This document shows positions 1-9,948 of a stretch of 64,000 bases of DNA, in pieces. The stretch is from Craspedostauros australis (taxonomy: Eukaryota > Bacillariophyta > Bacillariophyceae > Mastogloiales > Achnanthaceae): NCBI GenBank assembly GCA_026770025.1, contig JAMXDE010000004.1:1984001-2048000 (forward strand). Reading direction: 5' to 3'. Position 1 is the stretch's first letter. Each line of letters starts with the position of its first letter. The position numbers were made by a program, and so were the translations under genes. The notes below the pieces were generated by a model. The model was given only the letters and a program-made list of their open reading frames with translations. It searched no databases and was not told where the DNA came from.

Positions 1-1470
1 CTTCCGGGAAACGTGGGTGCGTCCCCCTCGCCGATACATGTGAAAAGAGTAGAACCGCGTGGGAATGGGTACTTGCTCCGCGCCGATGGCCGACCGTAGA
101 AAGGTGTCGCCCCGCTGTTGTTGCTCCAGCAAGGATGGATACACGAACGTCGTGCGGTAGAATTGCGACGTCCACGGTTGCCCCGAGGGATGGTGCGCCA
201 CGAGGTCGGTTGGGACACAGTTATCCCGATCCGCGCGTGCGCGAAGCATCCAGTCGCCGAGACTGAGGCCGGACGAGGTGCGGAAAGCGATGACGACGTC
301 GGCCTGCCGACTGCGATCGGACTTCGTCTGCATGGCCAGGCGTAGTAGTACTGCGCCCGTGTTCGGTGGGAGGTCGTTGTTGCTGGCGTCGCGTGGGTTG
401 AGAATGGTGACATCCGACCACGCGATACCGAAGGTTTCCGCAGCTCGTAGCCATCCCAACCAGCCGATGAGGTTGATGATGCCCGCCATAGCCGCTGTCC
501 GCCGCTGTTGTGGCGTGACTGCATGTTGGTATTGGTGGAGGAAACTTCGGTCCATAAAGTGGACGTGACGAGAAAGCAAGGCAGCTGAGGGCCGCGAGTC
601 TTCACCGAGCCGTGTGCGCATGCCCTGTGTCAGCATCGCATATCCGAGATGGTCGGTAGGGAGGCATGCGTCGACGATGATGGGTCGTTGTTTGGCGTCG
701 AGCATGGCACGTTCGGGGTGCGAGATGCACATGTTCCACGCGCCAAAGGCCGATGCAGCGCTGCGTAGCCCCCGTACGGTGCTGAATTTGATGGTCTGGT
801 CGTCGAGTGCGTTCTTGCGAGAGGGCGCCTGTGTGGCGTAGTGCTCCTGCGCCCACATGATCGGGATCGTGTCGGAGCAGGGTGGCGCCTGGATGTCGGG
901 TGGTTGCATAGTCGGGATGCCGTATTGCAGACCGAACTTGCGCAACACTTGAATCTTGCTGCTGTATGTAGTGAGTGTGCCGGCTGCCCAGTTGTGTGCC
1001 ATGTCGATGATGCGCATGCGCTCCAAGCGGAGGAGGTGATAATCGGTGGGGCTGGGGACCAGCTCCCGCTGGAGATGCACTCGAACCGTGCATGCTTCAC
1101 AGACAAAGAGACCCAGGATGCCGAGGTTGGGTGGCAGCACCAGGCCCTTATGATTGCGGAGACGCGTGCGGAAGGGAGGTCCGACTCGACAGCACAGCTT
1201 GTGGTATCGGGTATAACATGGCTGGTAGGAGGCACCGCCGTGAGTGAACCCAATGTCGGCGAAGTGACACTGGTGCGCGGCAGTGCGCTGATTGATACTC
1301 CTAGCACAGCCCGTGCAAACGCTCGGCGATCCGTTGGTGATGCCGCCGATTCCGGGAGCGGGGAGCAAAGTCCAATCTGGGAGGTGTGAGGGAACGAGTG
1401 TGTGGAGAGACGCGGAGGAGGAGGTTAGGAATGTTGAGAGGAGAAGAAGAAGAGAGAGACAGGTCGTCAT
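1..1470 (-). CDS. Tyrosine recombinase of the DIRS-like element (partial, runs off window)
   Basis: A frame open from an ATG at 1470 to position 1 (at least 490 residues), in a different frame from RT. After a hydrophobic start it has a Cys/His-rich stretch (pairs CTGC, CCR and CEAC with several His between) of about 110 residues that may bind metal. An SAM-like, helix-rich core-binding region follows. The catalytic domain shows LRAAE (first catalytic Arg region, near position 475) and the FHMYRRGG box (His-x-x-Arg) close to the window start, resembling the HSFRRG box of DIRS and crypton recombinases. The catalytic Tyr would lie beyond position 1. This frame was read directly from the reverse complement. 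Confidence 0.8.
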   Translation of the reverse strand, partial: MTTCLSLLLLLSTFLTSSSASLHTLVPSHLPDWTLLPAPGIGGITNGSPSVCTGCARSINQRTAAHQCHFADIGFTHGGASYQPCYTRYHKLCCRVGPPFRTRLRNHKGLVLPPNLGILGLFVCEACTVRVHLQRELVPSPTDYHLLRLERMRIIDMAHNWAAGTLTTYSSKIQVLRKFGLQYGIPTMQPPDIQAPPCSDTIPIMWAQEHYATQAPSRKNALDDQTIKFSTVRGLRSAASAFGAWNMCISHPERAMLDAKQRPIIVDACLPTDHLGYAMLTQGMRTRLGEDSRPSAALLSRHVHFMDRSFLHQYQHAVTPQQRRTAAMAGIINLIGWLGWLRAAETFGIAWSDVTILNPRDASNNDLPPNTGAVLLRLAMQTKSDRSRQADVVIAFRTSSGLSLGDWMLRARADRDNCVPTDLVAHHPSGQPWTSQFYRTTFVYPSLLEQQQRGDTFLRSAIGAEQVPIPTRFYSFHMYRRGGRTHVSRK

Positions 1471-4400
1471 TGGTGAACACTCCGACCCGGATGAGATGAC
1501 GTGAGAGTCGGACGAAAGTGCGTTGGAGCACTCTGGGGACGAGGATGACAAATCCAGTATCCAATGGCTGCTCCGCCCAGCACCCCAGTAGGAAGTAGAT
1601 CAGTTGATAGGCCAGTTCTGGCGGCGGTGCCCACAGGGTGATGCAGTTCATGCAGCTCTCTGGGTTCCACGGGCGGTCCCATCGACGTAGCAGTACAGTC
1701 GTGAGGGTGTCGGGGAAGGCGAGGGACGCGATCCGGGAGACATGCCGTTGTTGGAGTGGTGCCGGGGCCAGACATGCGGATAGGATCTGCGATGAGGTCG
1801 GTCTCTGATGGGCCGCATTGATCCAGATCCCACGGCTGAGTCCGTCAGTCCCTTCTGTGATGATGGCGGTGCCAGGGATGTGGATGACTTGAAGGTGACA
1901 CGACAGGTGAAGCTCGAGCTGCTTGATCTTTCGAACCATCTTGTGCAGTTCCGGTGATGTGGAAGTGCCTCCATCGACAACACAGTAGGTGCACATGTTG
2001 TCGGTGAAGTAGAAGAAGGTGGCGCCGAAGACGTCCATGGCAGATGCTGGGTTGTTGGCGACCTGCTGCAGAGTGCTGAGTAGGGTGCGTAGCTCCTTCC
2101 AGTTGGATGAGTGGCGTGTTGCCACGAGGGAGGACCATGTGCCCATCCACATACATGAGGGTTGACTGGGGAAGAGGATGGTGCCACCAGTGCCTGTGCC
2201 ACTTCCGTCTCCAAAGCTGCTGACGAGAATGCCGGTGCGGGTCGCGCGACCGCTTCGTGCGGTATCGTTGGTGAGCGCTGATCGCCACCATTGGAGGTCC
2301 TGTGTGACTGCAAGGGTGATAGCTGTGTAGCTGAAGTATGGTAGATCAGGTTGGTCCCATTCGCCGGGATGGACGAGTGCGTAGAGAGCACGCAGGTAGT
2401 TGCGACCGAGGTACGATGGTGTGGCCTCGGCTACGCTCTCCAACATGCCCGCCAGAACCGCGAGGGCGAGTCGGGAGACTCTTGTGGGTGTGGCTTCGAT
2501 GTAGTCCAACACCGCGATGATCTTGTCTCGTTTCAGCGGAGGAATGCGTAGGCGTGGTGTGCTTGTGGTGTCGAAAATCAGTCCAGTGTACTTGACAACC
2601 TGGCTGGGTGGTGTGAGCTTGCTAGGGTGACAGAGTAGGCCGCAGTCCACCGACAGGTCGAGGAAGGCCGACAGTGCCGCCGCGGTCTTGTGGCGTGTGG
2701 GTCCATGGATGATGAAGTCATCACAGTGGGCCCACACGAGAGCGGCGGGCGATCCGTCGGATCCGATGGCCACAAGTCCCTGTCCTCTGGTGTGATCATA
2801 GTCCAGGCCTTGGTCGAATGCGGTCCACCACATATTAGATCGTTGCGTGCCTTGGTATATCGGAGAATGCTCACGTAGTCGTCGGAGGAAAGCAGTTCCT
2901 AGCCTGCATGCGATAGCCGGTGATTGGCTAGATCCCATGGGCAGCCCAGCATACTGGTACATTTTTCCCGAAATCGGATGTTGGATGCCGAGAAATCGCC
3001 TTTCGTCAGGACGCGTTCGAAATTGGTAAAAATACTTCGAAGCGTCCACCACCGCCGACCATCCACCGTGATACATTTGTTTCAAAATGTCGCGGCTTTT
3101 TGGAAAAATGGTCGGGTCGGCTCCAATGAACTCGTTGGTGCGGTTTTCTCGCATGTTGGCGATGATGCGCCACTGATCGGGTTGCATGGGTTTCGGTAGA
3201 GCAAAGAGTGGAGCATTGACGACCACCGGATGGCGTGGATCTTGCGGCTCGACGACGCCGAGGCTGAGTAGCTCGTCGACGAAGTCCGCTGCCACCTGTT
3301 GTTGTTCAGCGGTCATGTCGGTGTTGTCATGGTATCCTGATTCCGGAGTGCCCAGAAAATTCATCGGACTCCCTTCTCGTAGATGGTCCCAGTGTTGCTG
3401 AGGGAATTCCCACCAGAGCGCTCGTAACTGTTTGGGGTCGGGGTGTGTGTCCGTGTAGTTGGTGCGGTGAACGCGTAGGTCGTCGAGTCCGTCCTCGAGT
3501 AGCGAAGCGGATCGTTCTCCGTACTGTGTACAAGCCTGCCGCAGGTTGCTCACACGGCGCCGATGCCAATCGCCGCCGGGAGAGAGGTTGGGTGGGGACC
3601 ATTGATATTGGGAGTCGCCATTGTTGTCCTCGGAGATGGTTGGCTGAGTCTGTCTTCGTCGTCTTCGTCGTCGTCGTCGTCGTTCTGTCGTTGGTGTCGT
3701 AGGTTGGGAGTGTTCGGAGTGCTGATGTACTTGGCGGGCCAAGTCCATCAGCGGTGTGGAGAGGTACTCCAGCAGATGTTGTGACGGAGTGTGGAAAAGC
3801 ACTCGCCATTTCGCCTGCTTCAGCACCTCTCCGGGGAGCGAGCTGCCCAGGGCTTGCCCTAACTCGTCTGGAAAGAGGCGTCGGACGCCTCTATCCGTCT
3901 GAATGAGGGCTAGCCGGTCCATTGGCATCGCAGATGTTGCGCTGTCGACGACCGACTGGGCGTTGCTCTTTGTTATATAGCATCGTCGAGGAACTCCGCA
4001 GTGACGAAGACAGTTCGCCATGCTTCGCTCTGATGCAGGTTGGAGGTCTGGCCATTCGATGCCAGATGCCGTACACGTTGTTGCCGCCCTCACTACCACC
4101 GTATAAATCACCGATACCGCTCCACCCATTCGTTGATTGGGGAGGGCCTTGATTTGTGTTCCATAACCGAGGTCCATCCAGAGCTTGCACTCCCGTTTGG
4201 AGGCTGCATGTTGTATCCACCCCAGGTGGGGTCCCGTCCATATCTCGATGACTAGCCGAGGTCGTAGGTTGACTTGGCAGTGGAGGACCCAACTACGCCA
4301 TTCCGTATTCTGGACCCCGTGGGCGACTAGAAAGTCCACCGGAATCTCGTTCAGAATCCGGTGAGACACTCTTGCCGTCGACCCAAGGAATTGGGTCGAG

Positions 4401-4705
4401 TCCGGGTACGTCCGAAGCGTGTGGGGCAAGCCGTCGTCATGTGTGCAAAAGGCATGCTCGAAAGCGGGCCAGATGCTGCTGGTCATGTGGAGACCGAAGT
4501 TCAGTGTTGCGTAGCGCAATGAACAGGTAGAGGACGTGGGGAGTTGTTTCGTGGATAATGCAACGATATCTGCTAAGTTAGAGCTTAGTAGTATGTCGCT
4601 CGGGCCGTCTGGATTGTCGATGTGCGTGTGTGTGGTGTCTGGGATGGTCGGTAGTATCGGTGTTTGTTGGTTGGCGTTGAGGTGGGCACGAGTTGTGGGC
4701 AGCAC
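1301..4705 (-). CDS. Reverse transcriptase-RNase H polyprotein of the DIRS-like element
   Basis: A long frame of about 1,130 residues. The N-terminal third is unassigned and includes an Arg-rich run. The middle carries reverse transcriptase features: a segment with VVDASKYFYQF, the GLPMGSSQSP block (usual GLxxSPxxF region), and the CDDF box corresponding to the catalytic xxDD motif. After it comes an RNase H-like region with GDGSG, FTDNM and a final DGLSRG. The relaxed GLPMG/DD spacing and the RNase H directly after RT match DIRS-order elements. Its end overlaps the tyrosine recombinase frame by about 170 nt, an arrangement common in this order. The far C-terminal part is unassigned. Confidence 0.85.
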   Translation of the reverse strand: MLPTTRAHLNANQQTPILPTIPDTTHTHIDNPDGPSDILLSSNLADIVALSTKQLPTSSTCSLRYATLNFGLHMTSSIWPAFEHAFCTHDDGLPHTLRTYPDSTQFLGSTARVSHRILNEIPVDFLVAHGVQNTEWRSWVLHCQVNLRPRLVIEIWTGPHLGWIQHAASKRECKLWMDLGYGTQIKALPNQRMGGAVSVIYTVVVRAATTCTASGIEWPDLQPASERSMANCLRHCGVPRRCYITKSNAQSVVDSATSAMPMDRLALIQTDRGVRRLFPDELGQALGSSLPGEVLKQAKWRVLFHTPSQHLLEYLSTPLMDLARQVHQHSEHSQPTTPTTERRRRRRRRRRQTQPTISEDNNGDSQYQWSPPNLSPGGDWHRRRVSNLRQACTQYGERSASLLEDGLDDLRVHRTNYTDTHPDPKQLRALWWEFPQQHWDHLREGSPMNFLGTPESGYHDNTDMTAEQQQVAADFVDELLSLGVVEPQDPRHPVVVNAPLFALPKPMQPDQWRIIANMRENRTNEFIGADPTIFPKSRDILKQMYHGGWSAVVDASKYFYQFRTRPDERRFLGIQHPISGKMYQYAGLPMGSSQSPAIACRLGTAFLRRLREHSPIYQGTQRSNMWWTAFDQGLDYDHTRGQGLVAIGSDGSPAALVWAHCDDFIIHGPTRHKTAAALSAFLDLSVDCGLLCHPSKLTPPSQVVKYTGLIFDTTSTPRLRIPPLKRDKIIAVLDYIEATPTRVSRLALAVLAGMLESVAEATPSYLGRNYLRALYALVHPGEWDQPDLPYFSYTAITLAVTQDLQWWRSALTNDTARSGRATRTGILVSSFGDGSGTGTGGTILFPSQPSCMWMGTWSSLVATRHSSNWKELRTLLSTLQQVANNPASAMDVFGATFFYFTDNMCTYCVVDGGTSTSPELHKMVRKIKQLELHLSCHLQVIHIPGTAIITEGTDGLSRGIWINAAHQRPTSSQILSACLAPAPLQQRHVSRIASLAFPDTLTTVLLRRWDRPWNPESCMNCITLWAPPPELAYQLIYFLLGCWAEQPLDTGFVILVPRVLQRTFVRLSRHLIRVGVFTNDDLSLSSSSPLNIPNLLLRVSPHTRSLTPPRLDFAPRSRNRRHHQRIAERLHGLC

Positions 4706-4735
4706 AGAGAGGAGAGAGACAAAGCAAACACAGGG

Positions 4736-7009
4736 TTAGGCATCATCCTCTTCTCCGCCTCCGCGCTTCGTAATTGCTTCCTGCAGGATGCGAGTGATAA
4801 CGTCGGCGGCCTTTTCGCCTTGGTTCACACATTTCGCGACCTGTTTGGCTTTCGCCATCGCCACCTTCTTCTTGAAGAGATACCCGAATGGGCATCCGCT
4901 GTCGCGGATCTCATGGACCTTGCTGGATCCTCCGCAGTGCTTGCACTTCTTCCGACCTGTTTCGGTTGGAGCGGTGTCAGTGTCGTCCTTCGTTGCCGGG
5001 GATGGGCCGAGGGTGCCGATTGCGCGCTGCTGGAATTTCTCCAGGACCTTCAGGTTGCACCAACCCCCTCGTGCTCCTTCGCGTACGATGATGTACGTGC
5101 GAAAGATCATGAGGTTGCGGGAGGACGCGAAGTTGCGTGCGTCGAAGAGAGCCTTGGCGTAGTGCTCGAGGTATACCTCGGCGGAGTCCTCCCATCCGTT
5201 GGCTGTCTTGAAGGCTTCCTCTTGGAGTTTGAGGAGGAGTTCGTGATAGTACGTCAAGAACAGCTTGAGGACGGCGACCCATCCTCCGCCTTGCTGGTAG
5301 AGAGTGATTTGCTCATCGGTGTAGCAGCCGTGGCAGAGAATGTGACCCACATCGTTGAGATAGCGGGTCATCACGTCGTCGCGGATGCTGTTGAAGTCAC
5401 CCGCGAGTTCGCTGAGGTCTTCGGAGGTCTTGATGCGGCCGAGAGCGTGGCGGGTCTTGGTGCGCCAGTTGGAGTCGGTGGCGATGAGACCGGCAGATCG
5501 AGCGGTTTGGTTGCGGATGTCTCCGAAGGCGGAGGCGAGTTCTTCGATGGATGTGCGTTCATCAGTGACCTTACCTGGTTGGCTGATGACATCGATGGCG
5601 GCTTTGGCGAGTTCAGTCTGGATCTCTTGGCTGGCGTGTGGCGGGGCAAGGTGTTTGAGCATGCGTCGTTCGTTGTCGATGGCTTCGCCGAAGATCTGTT
5701 TCTTGTCACCCTTGGACGAGTCTTCGCCCAGGAAATGTTCGATACCCATGCTGGTGGGGCCAGATGGGGCCCGCTCTGGGAGAGGGGCCGTCGCCGCTTG
5801 GGACTCGGCGGATGTGTTTCCTGGGCGCGTTGCTCCTGCCAGGTGTGGGCGGTCGTGTGGCGTCGGCTGGCTGTAGGTGGGTGCAGTTGTCGTTGCGGCA
5901 CGGAGGTAGGCATCAGCTTCGGCGAAGGAAGCACACCGAAGAACTCGAGCGGTGCTTCCGGTGCCTGCTTGAGCGATGGCCTCAGCCGCCAAGGTGTATA
6001 CCCCAGGGCGTCGTCCATCGATCGCCACATACCATTCAGTGTCCGTGGTCGGGGCAGGCGCGGGAGCGAGACTCGGGGAGGGACGGCCATGTTGGAGCAG
6101 TTGCGTGATTTGCGCCTGCTGATTCGCCAGTGCCCGCAACATCGCGTGCGTGGTCTCTTCTGACTTGCGTTGGTGGAGCTCCATCGCTTCACGGTTGAGG
6201 GATGCCTGATGGCGCACCACATGCATGATCTCGTCGGCTGCGGTGGTGGCCAGAGCAGGAGGAGAGTAGTGTGTTCCGTGCTGGGCGGAGAGGACTGGAC
6301 GGGAGACGACCGGGACGGGGCGCATCAATGGGACCGGGGGTGTGCGACCGGATGCTCCTGGCTGGGTGGTCGGTGGCGGGCCAGCGGGGTTGGTCTTGAT
6401 GCGGACGGAAGGTGTCGGCTGTACGTCGATGCCGGGTCGTCCTGCCGGCTTGGTGTCGAGGTCGAATCCGACCACTCCGACGCTTTTGGAGTCGCTGTCG
6501 TTGCGGGCGGCGGCATCAGTGATATCCATCTTGCCGACCGCTTCGAGATCGCGGAGCGCGGCGGCCCGAGTAGAGTCGTAGGCGGCGCGGCTCTGGTGGC
6601 TGCTCTCGATGAGATCGCGTCGGGGTGCTCCGCCAAGCGTGGTTGTGTCGAGGCATTGGTACACTCCCGGGAGTCCACAGCAGTCAGGGTCGCGGCGAAG
6701 GGCATGGTGGTTGCTGCGGCGGCGCTCGCTGGCCAAGTTAGCGCAGAGTAGAGTGTGGCCGTCCTCCGACTTGGAGGAGAGGCGAACCAGGCAGATGCGG
6801 TCGTCAGCCACGACGTGTCCGATGGCCATCCCGATCCCAACTTGGTCGAGGAGAGTGTCGCTGCCCATGTCACCAGAGCGGGCGGATCCGCTGGCTACCG
6901 GGGATACAGTCTCGACTGTGATCCCGGGCCCGGAATCAGCCGGAGGCATACTGGCGAAAGCGGAGGCTTCAGACGCAAGAAGCGAAGAGAGATTGGGTGG
7001 ATCGGTCAT
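4736..7009 (-). CDS. Gag-like protein of the DIRS-like element
   Basis: A 757-residue frame at the 5' side of the element. The N-terminal half is rich in Pro, Ala, Ser and Thr. The middle and C-terminal half look helical and ordered, as in capsid-like regions. Near the C-terminus there is a Cys/His cluster of the form C-x2-C-x6-H-x6-C (beginning CKHC, about residues 690-710), reminiscent of a zinc knuckle but with its own spacing, followed by a Lys-rich segment. It lies immediately upstream of the RT-RNase H frame. Assignment rests on position, the knuckle-like cluster and composition, since gag sequences of this group diverge quickly. Confidence 0.7.
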   Translation of the reverse strand: MTDPPNLSSLLASEASAFASMPPADSGPGITVETVSPVASGSARSGDMGSDTLLDQVGIGMAIGHVVADDRICLVRLSSKSEDGHTLLCANLASERRRSNHHALRRDPDCCGLPGVYQCLDTTTLGGAPRRDLIESSHQSRAAYDSTRAAALRDLEAVGKMDITDAAARNDSDSKSVGVVGFDLDTKPAGRPGIDVQPTPSVRIKTNPAGPPPTTQPGASGRTPPVPLMRPVPVVSRPVLSAQHGTHYSPPALATTAADEIMHVVRHQASLNREAMELHQRKSEETTHAMLRALANQQAQITQLLQHGRPSPSLAPAPAPTTDTEWYVAIDGRRPGVYTLAAEAIAQAGTGSTARVLRCASFAEADAYLRAATTTAPTYSQPTPHDRPHLAGATRPGNTSAESQAATAPLPERAPSGPTSMGIEHFLGEDSSKGDKKQIFGEAIDNERRMLKHLAPPHASQEIQTELAKAAIDVISQPGKVTDERTSIEELASAFGDIRNQTARSAGLIATDSNWRTKTRHALGRIKTSEDLSELAGDFNSIRDDVMTRYLNDVGHILCHGCYTDEQITLYQQGGGWVAVLKLFLTYYHELLLKLQEEAFKTANGWEDSAEVYLEHYAKALFDARNFASSRNLMIFRTYIIVREGARGGWCNLKVLEKFQQRAIGTLGPSPATKDDTDTAPTETGRKKCKHCGGSSKVHEIRDSGCPFGYLFKKKVAMAKAKQVAKCVNQGEKAADVITRILQEAITKRGGGEEDDA

Positions 7010-8206
7010 GGTGAAGACTCAAGAAGAAGGTGAAAGGCGTGAAGTGGTGTAGAAGGCGTTGTTTTGTTGCTAGGTTACCCCTGAGCAAGCGTTGCGGGAA
7101 GCGTTATCCGAAGCGAGGAGTGTGACAATTCTGTCGTCTTTTCCAAATTGTGCGCATTTCGGATGTTGCTTGTCGCATCGCTTCTCTGCTTGTTGTTTCT
7201 CTTCTCTCTTTCTCCTTTCTCTTGCAGGTTCCTCAATCTCCTCGTGTTCGACCTCCTTCGTTTCTCATTTGCTCGAAGCGGGTCTTGGTCCGGCTTCACT
7301 ATCCGATTGCATCTTCTCTGATGGGTTTGCAATTGGTGTCATCGATAGCGCATTCCGTGTTTTTGAGTTTTTGTTTGTGTGTCGATTTTGTCGCCGCGGG
7401 CGATCATTTTGTGAGCTCCGCATTGCCATCAAATGGCCGTTGTCGCACATGGTTCGAATTGTCCTTACTTAGGATATTGGCCCATGTGTGGCCGTTATAA
7501 CCGTTGAGTTTGGGTCTCCATTGCGGGGTGATGCACATGGCTTGCATTCCCGTTGTGTGTCCCGTCTTCTTCCTGCGGATGATGCCCTGGAGTCGTATGA
7601 GTCGGCTGTATCAACCAGTCAATTATGTCTAGAAGTGACCCGTTTTCTGGTTGTTTTCTTTTGGTTCGATGGTGTGGCGTTTCAATTGATGGGATGTTTG
7701 TGGATGTGAGTATGAGTGTGAGTGTGGAAGTGAGCGTGACACAATCTTCGGGCACAGGCCGACCCAAGTGGTTGGTCCGTTGATTCGCGTGCCTCGCCGT
7801 CCTCTCAACAACTGAGGATTGGCAGCAGCGCGTAGGGCTTGGGGGGCAGATACCGGCGCCGTGGCTTGTACATGCGCGCGCGTGTCATGGCCAGACCATG
7901 CTTCGTGCTTAGTTGTTGGAGCATGCGCTTGGGTTTTTCGAGATGTACATGTGAGTATTTGTCGAGATGTACATGTATATGTGCATCGTTCACCCGTTAT
8001 TCTCTCATGCGCACTTGGACGGTATAACTACATTCGTGTCAATAGTATGCTGTGCTTCGTCAGAATTACAGTGGAAATGGAACACACGAAAATGAGCAGA
8101 ATTTCTGGAGGAAATTTGCAATCGACGATTTCTGAGAGAATTAGAAGATCGTCCGTCCATCCATCAATGGTACCAAGAGAATCTCGAGGTACTTCCCAAC
8201 TAAACC

Positions 8207-8227
8207 TCAGATGACGATATCATCTGA
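8207..8227. repeat. Short inverted repeat, 8-bp arms, 5-nt loop
   Basis: TCAGATGA and TCATCTGA are perfect reverse complements separated by CGATA. It lies in non-coding sequence and has no obvious role; it is not followed by a T run. Confidence 0.6.
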
Positions 8228-8505
8228 CAGACTGCTGCATCACCAATGGAACATGACATCTGGAGAGCAGAAGGACGCCTACTGACATCGACAGGATGTC
8301 ATCGTGTCACCACGTCAACATCTGTCTCCAGGTCAGAGCATGAGGCAAAGATCCGATGACTGAAGGGCATCAAGATCATGGATACAGAAGGAGAAGTTCA
8401 AATGGTAAGTACTCATGGAGTAGGAACCAGTAAGGAATGAACAGAGTGTCGAATGCAGAGAATGCATCAAACATGAAGTATCGTGAAACATGAGTACATG
8501 ATACT

Positions 8506-8525
8506 GAGAGAGAGAGAGAGAGAGA
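8506..8525. repeat. (GA)10 microsatellite
   Basis: Twenty bases of uninterrupted GA dinucleotide within a purine-rich non-coding stretch. Confidence 0.95.
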
Positions 8526-9627
8526 ATACAGAGAGGAGTGAGAGAGCATCTCGCACACCAACTCATAGTTGGACAACCCAATCTACAAGGTAGACAAACA
8601 TGCCAAGAGCATCAGGCAAGAGAATGAGTGTACACAAAGAGGATCGGAGTAGCCAAGTAGTGAAATAGCAAACAGAACGACTATCAACCAACACCACCTT
8701 CCACAATCATAGGCTTCCAATCATGGAACTTGCCAACATTGAGGGTACAGGTGGCATGCATCATGACGTGAAGCTCTTTGGTCTGCCCCACAGCTCTGCT
8801 GCCGCACAGCACAGCCTCTGTGGATCCCGCACTTGCACGCAGGAGCGTGCCAAGGAGGATTGCCTTGAACTTGAACATCGTGCAGTTTCTACTGGATGAT
8901 GGTCTGAATTGCAGTTCGGGGTGATATCTGTTATTGGCACCACAATTTGTGATGAAAATGGAGAGCCAGTGATTGAGAATCACAGTCCATGGCGGAAACG
9001 AGCGTCGCAATCGAATTGGTACACCATGGAAGCCGGCAGAGCATTAATTTCAGCGATCATGAGCCGTTTTGGTGGATGAAGTACGGGCAGAGTGGTAGAA
9101 CGAAATCAAGGATGGGATTCCGCACCGAGAACGTAGAATGATCAAATCTTTGTTGTTGGGTGAGGATGAGTGTTGTTATTGAGTATTATTCATATGAGTG
9201 GTAGGATGCTGTTGAGATCACAAGATTGTATTCTTGGAACTGTGAGCATGAGAGAGACATGACATGGTCTCATGCAATTGCAATCAAAATTAACACGGAG
9301 ACAACACGACAAATATGTGTGTTACTGCATGAAGTAGAGTTAGCAGAAGTCAATGAACAAAACACTGCGATACCCCGTGTTGTGAAGTACGTCTTCTCAC
9401 GATGTTGCTAGTAGTACAATCACACGATTGATCATGTTCACTTGAGAAGGTCTTGGTAAGATTCGCACGTGTCGCACCCAAGATCCAAGTCTGTCCTGAT
9501 TGGGCAGAGTGGTTCATCTTGGTAAGAAATCCATTTCCGCGACATGTTGGAACTGGGATTGACGGGAAAACGGTTCTCGCGACGCGAAATGTGACACAAA
9601 TTTGACACAACGGATTTTCGACCAAAA

Positions 9628-9646
9628 TTTCCGTTCGGAACGGAAA
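9628..9646. repeat. 19-bp near-palindrome with 9-bp arms
   Basis: TTTCCGTTC, a single G, then GAACGGAAA form a perfect 9-1-9 inverted repeat. It sits about 300 bp beyond the 3' end of the minus-strand hypothetical gene at 9949. It could be a binding site for a dimeric protein or the trace of a small mobile element; nothing nearby decides. Confidence 0.6.
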
Positions 9647-9948
9647 AGGTAAGAAAAGTGGAGATTTCTGATTGGTCGACGGGTGTCGCTATTGTTAGAG
9701 ATTTAGCGTTGCGCTAATACTTCCAAAAAGACATTGCAATTCGATGTTCAATGAAAAATTCCATACTAGTATTCTGAAACTCCCATTATTTTCGAAGTTT
9801 TGGCTGGCTGTCCTAAAATTAACTTGCGATTTGCACATCAGAGCCTTGGGAGAGAGGCTGCTGACATATGATATAATACTTGTCTGTGGCCCCTCCATTG
9901 ACGGCGACGACTTGCGTACGTTTGCTCAGATGCAGCATGGAGCGCAAT

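Larger units (their letters stand above)
1..7009 (-). mobile_element. Tyrosine-recombinase retroelement (DIRS/Ngaro/PAT-like), left end outside the window
   Basis: Three consecutive minus-strand frames read gag-like, reverse transcriptase plus RNase H, and tyrosine recombinase. That order is typical of DIRS-order retroelements, which insert by a tyrosine recombinase instead of a DDE integrase. The recombinase frame is still open at position 1, so the 3' end and its terminal repeat lie outside the window. On the 5' side the limit is unclear: the gag start is at 7009 and untranslated or terminal-repeat sequence probably continues into 7010-7700, but I could not identify the repeat. All three frames look whole over their visible length, with no breaks seen, which suggests a fairly young copy. 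The family (DIRS versus Ngaro or PAT) depends on the terminal repeats and is left open. Confidence 0.85.
7010..9948. other. Gene-poor spacer right of the retroelement
   Basis: About 2.9 kb without a convincing gene. The part next to the element (7010-7700) is T-rich on the plus strand and may contain its 5' terminal sequence. The middle (8220-8690) is purine-rich with a GA microsatellite. A 108-codon minus-strand frame at 8684-9010 is the only frame with a protein-like look, but I recognise no family and there is no supporting context. Two short inverted repeats (8207-8227 and 9628-9646) are listed separately. Confidence 0.6.

Noticed and set aside
602-1307. Two minus-strand frames (602-1093 and 630-1307)
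   Set aside because: They are shadows in the other two frames of the tyrosine recombinase, which is open through the same region and has the family motifs.
4664-6163. 499-codon plus-strand frame
   Set aside because: It lies exactly opposite the gag-like frame, has no recognisable motif and a composition expected from reading the complement of a GC-rich coding region.
8684-9010. 108-codon minus-strand frame
   Set aside because: It looks slightly protein-like but has no family match I can name, no neighbours and lies in repeat-bearing spacer; not enough to call a gene.
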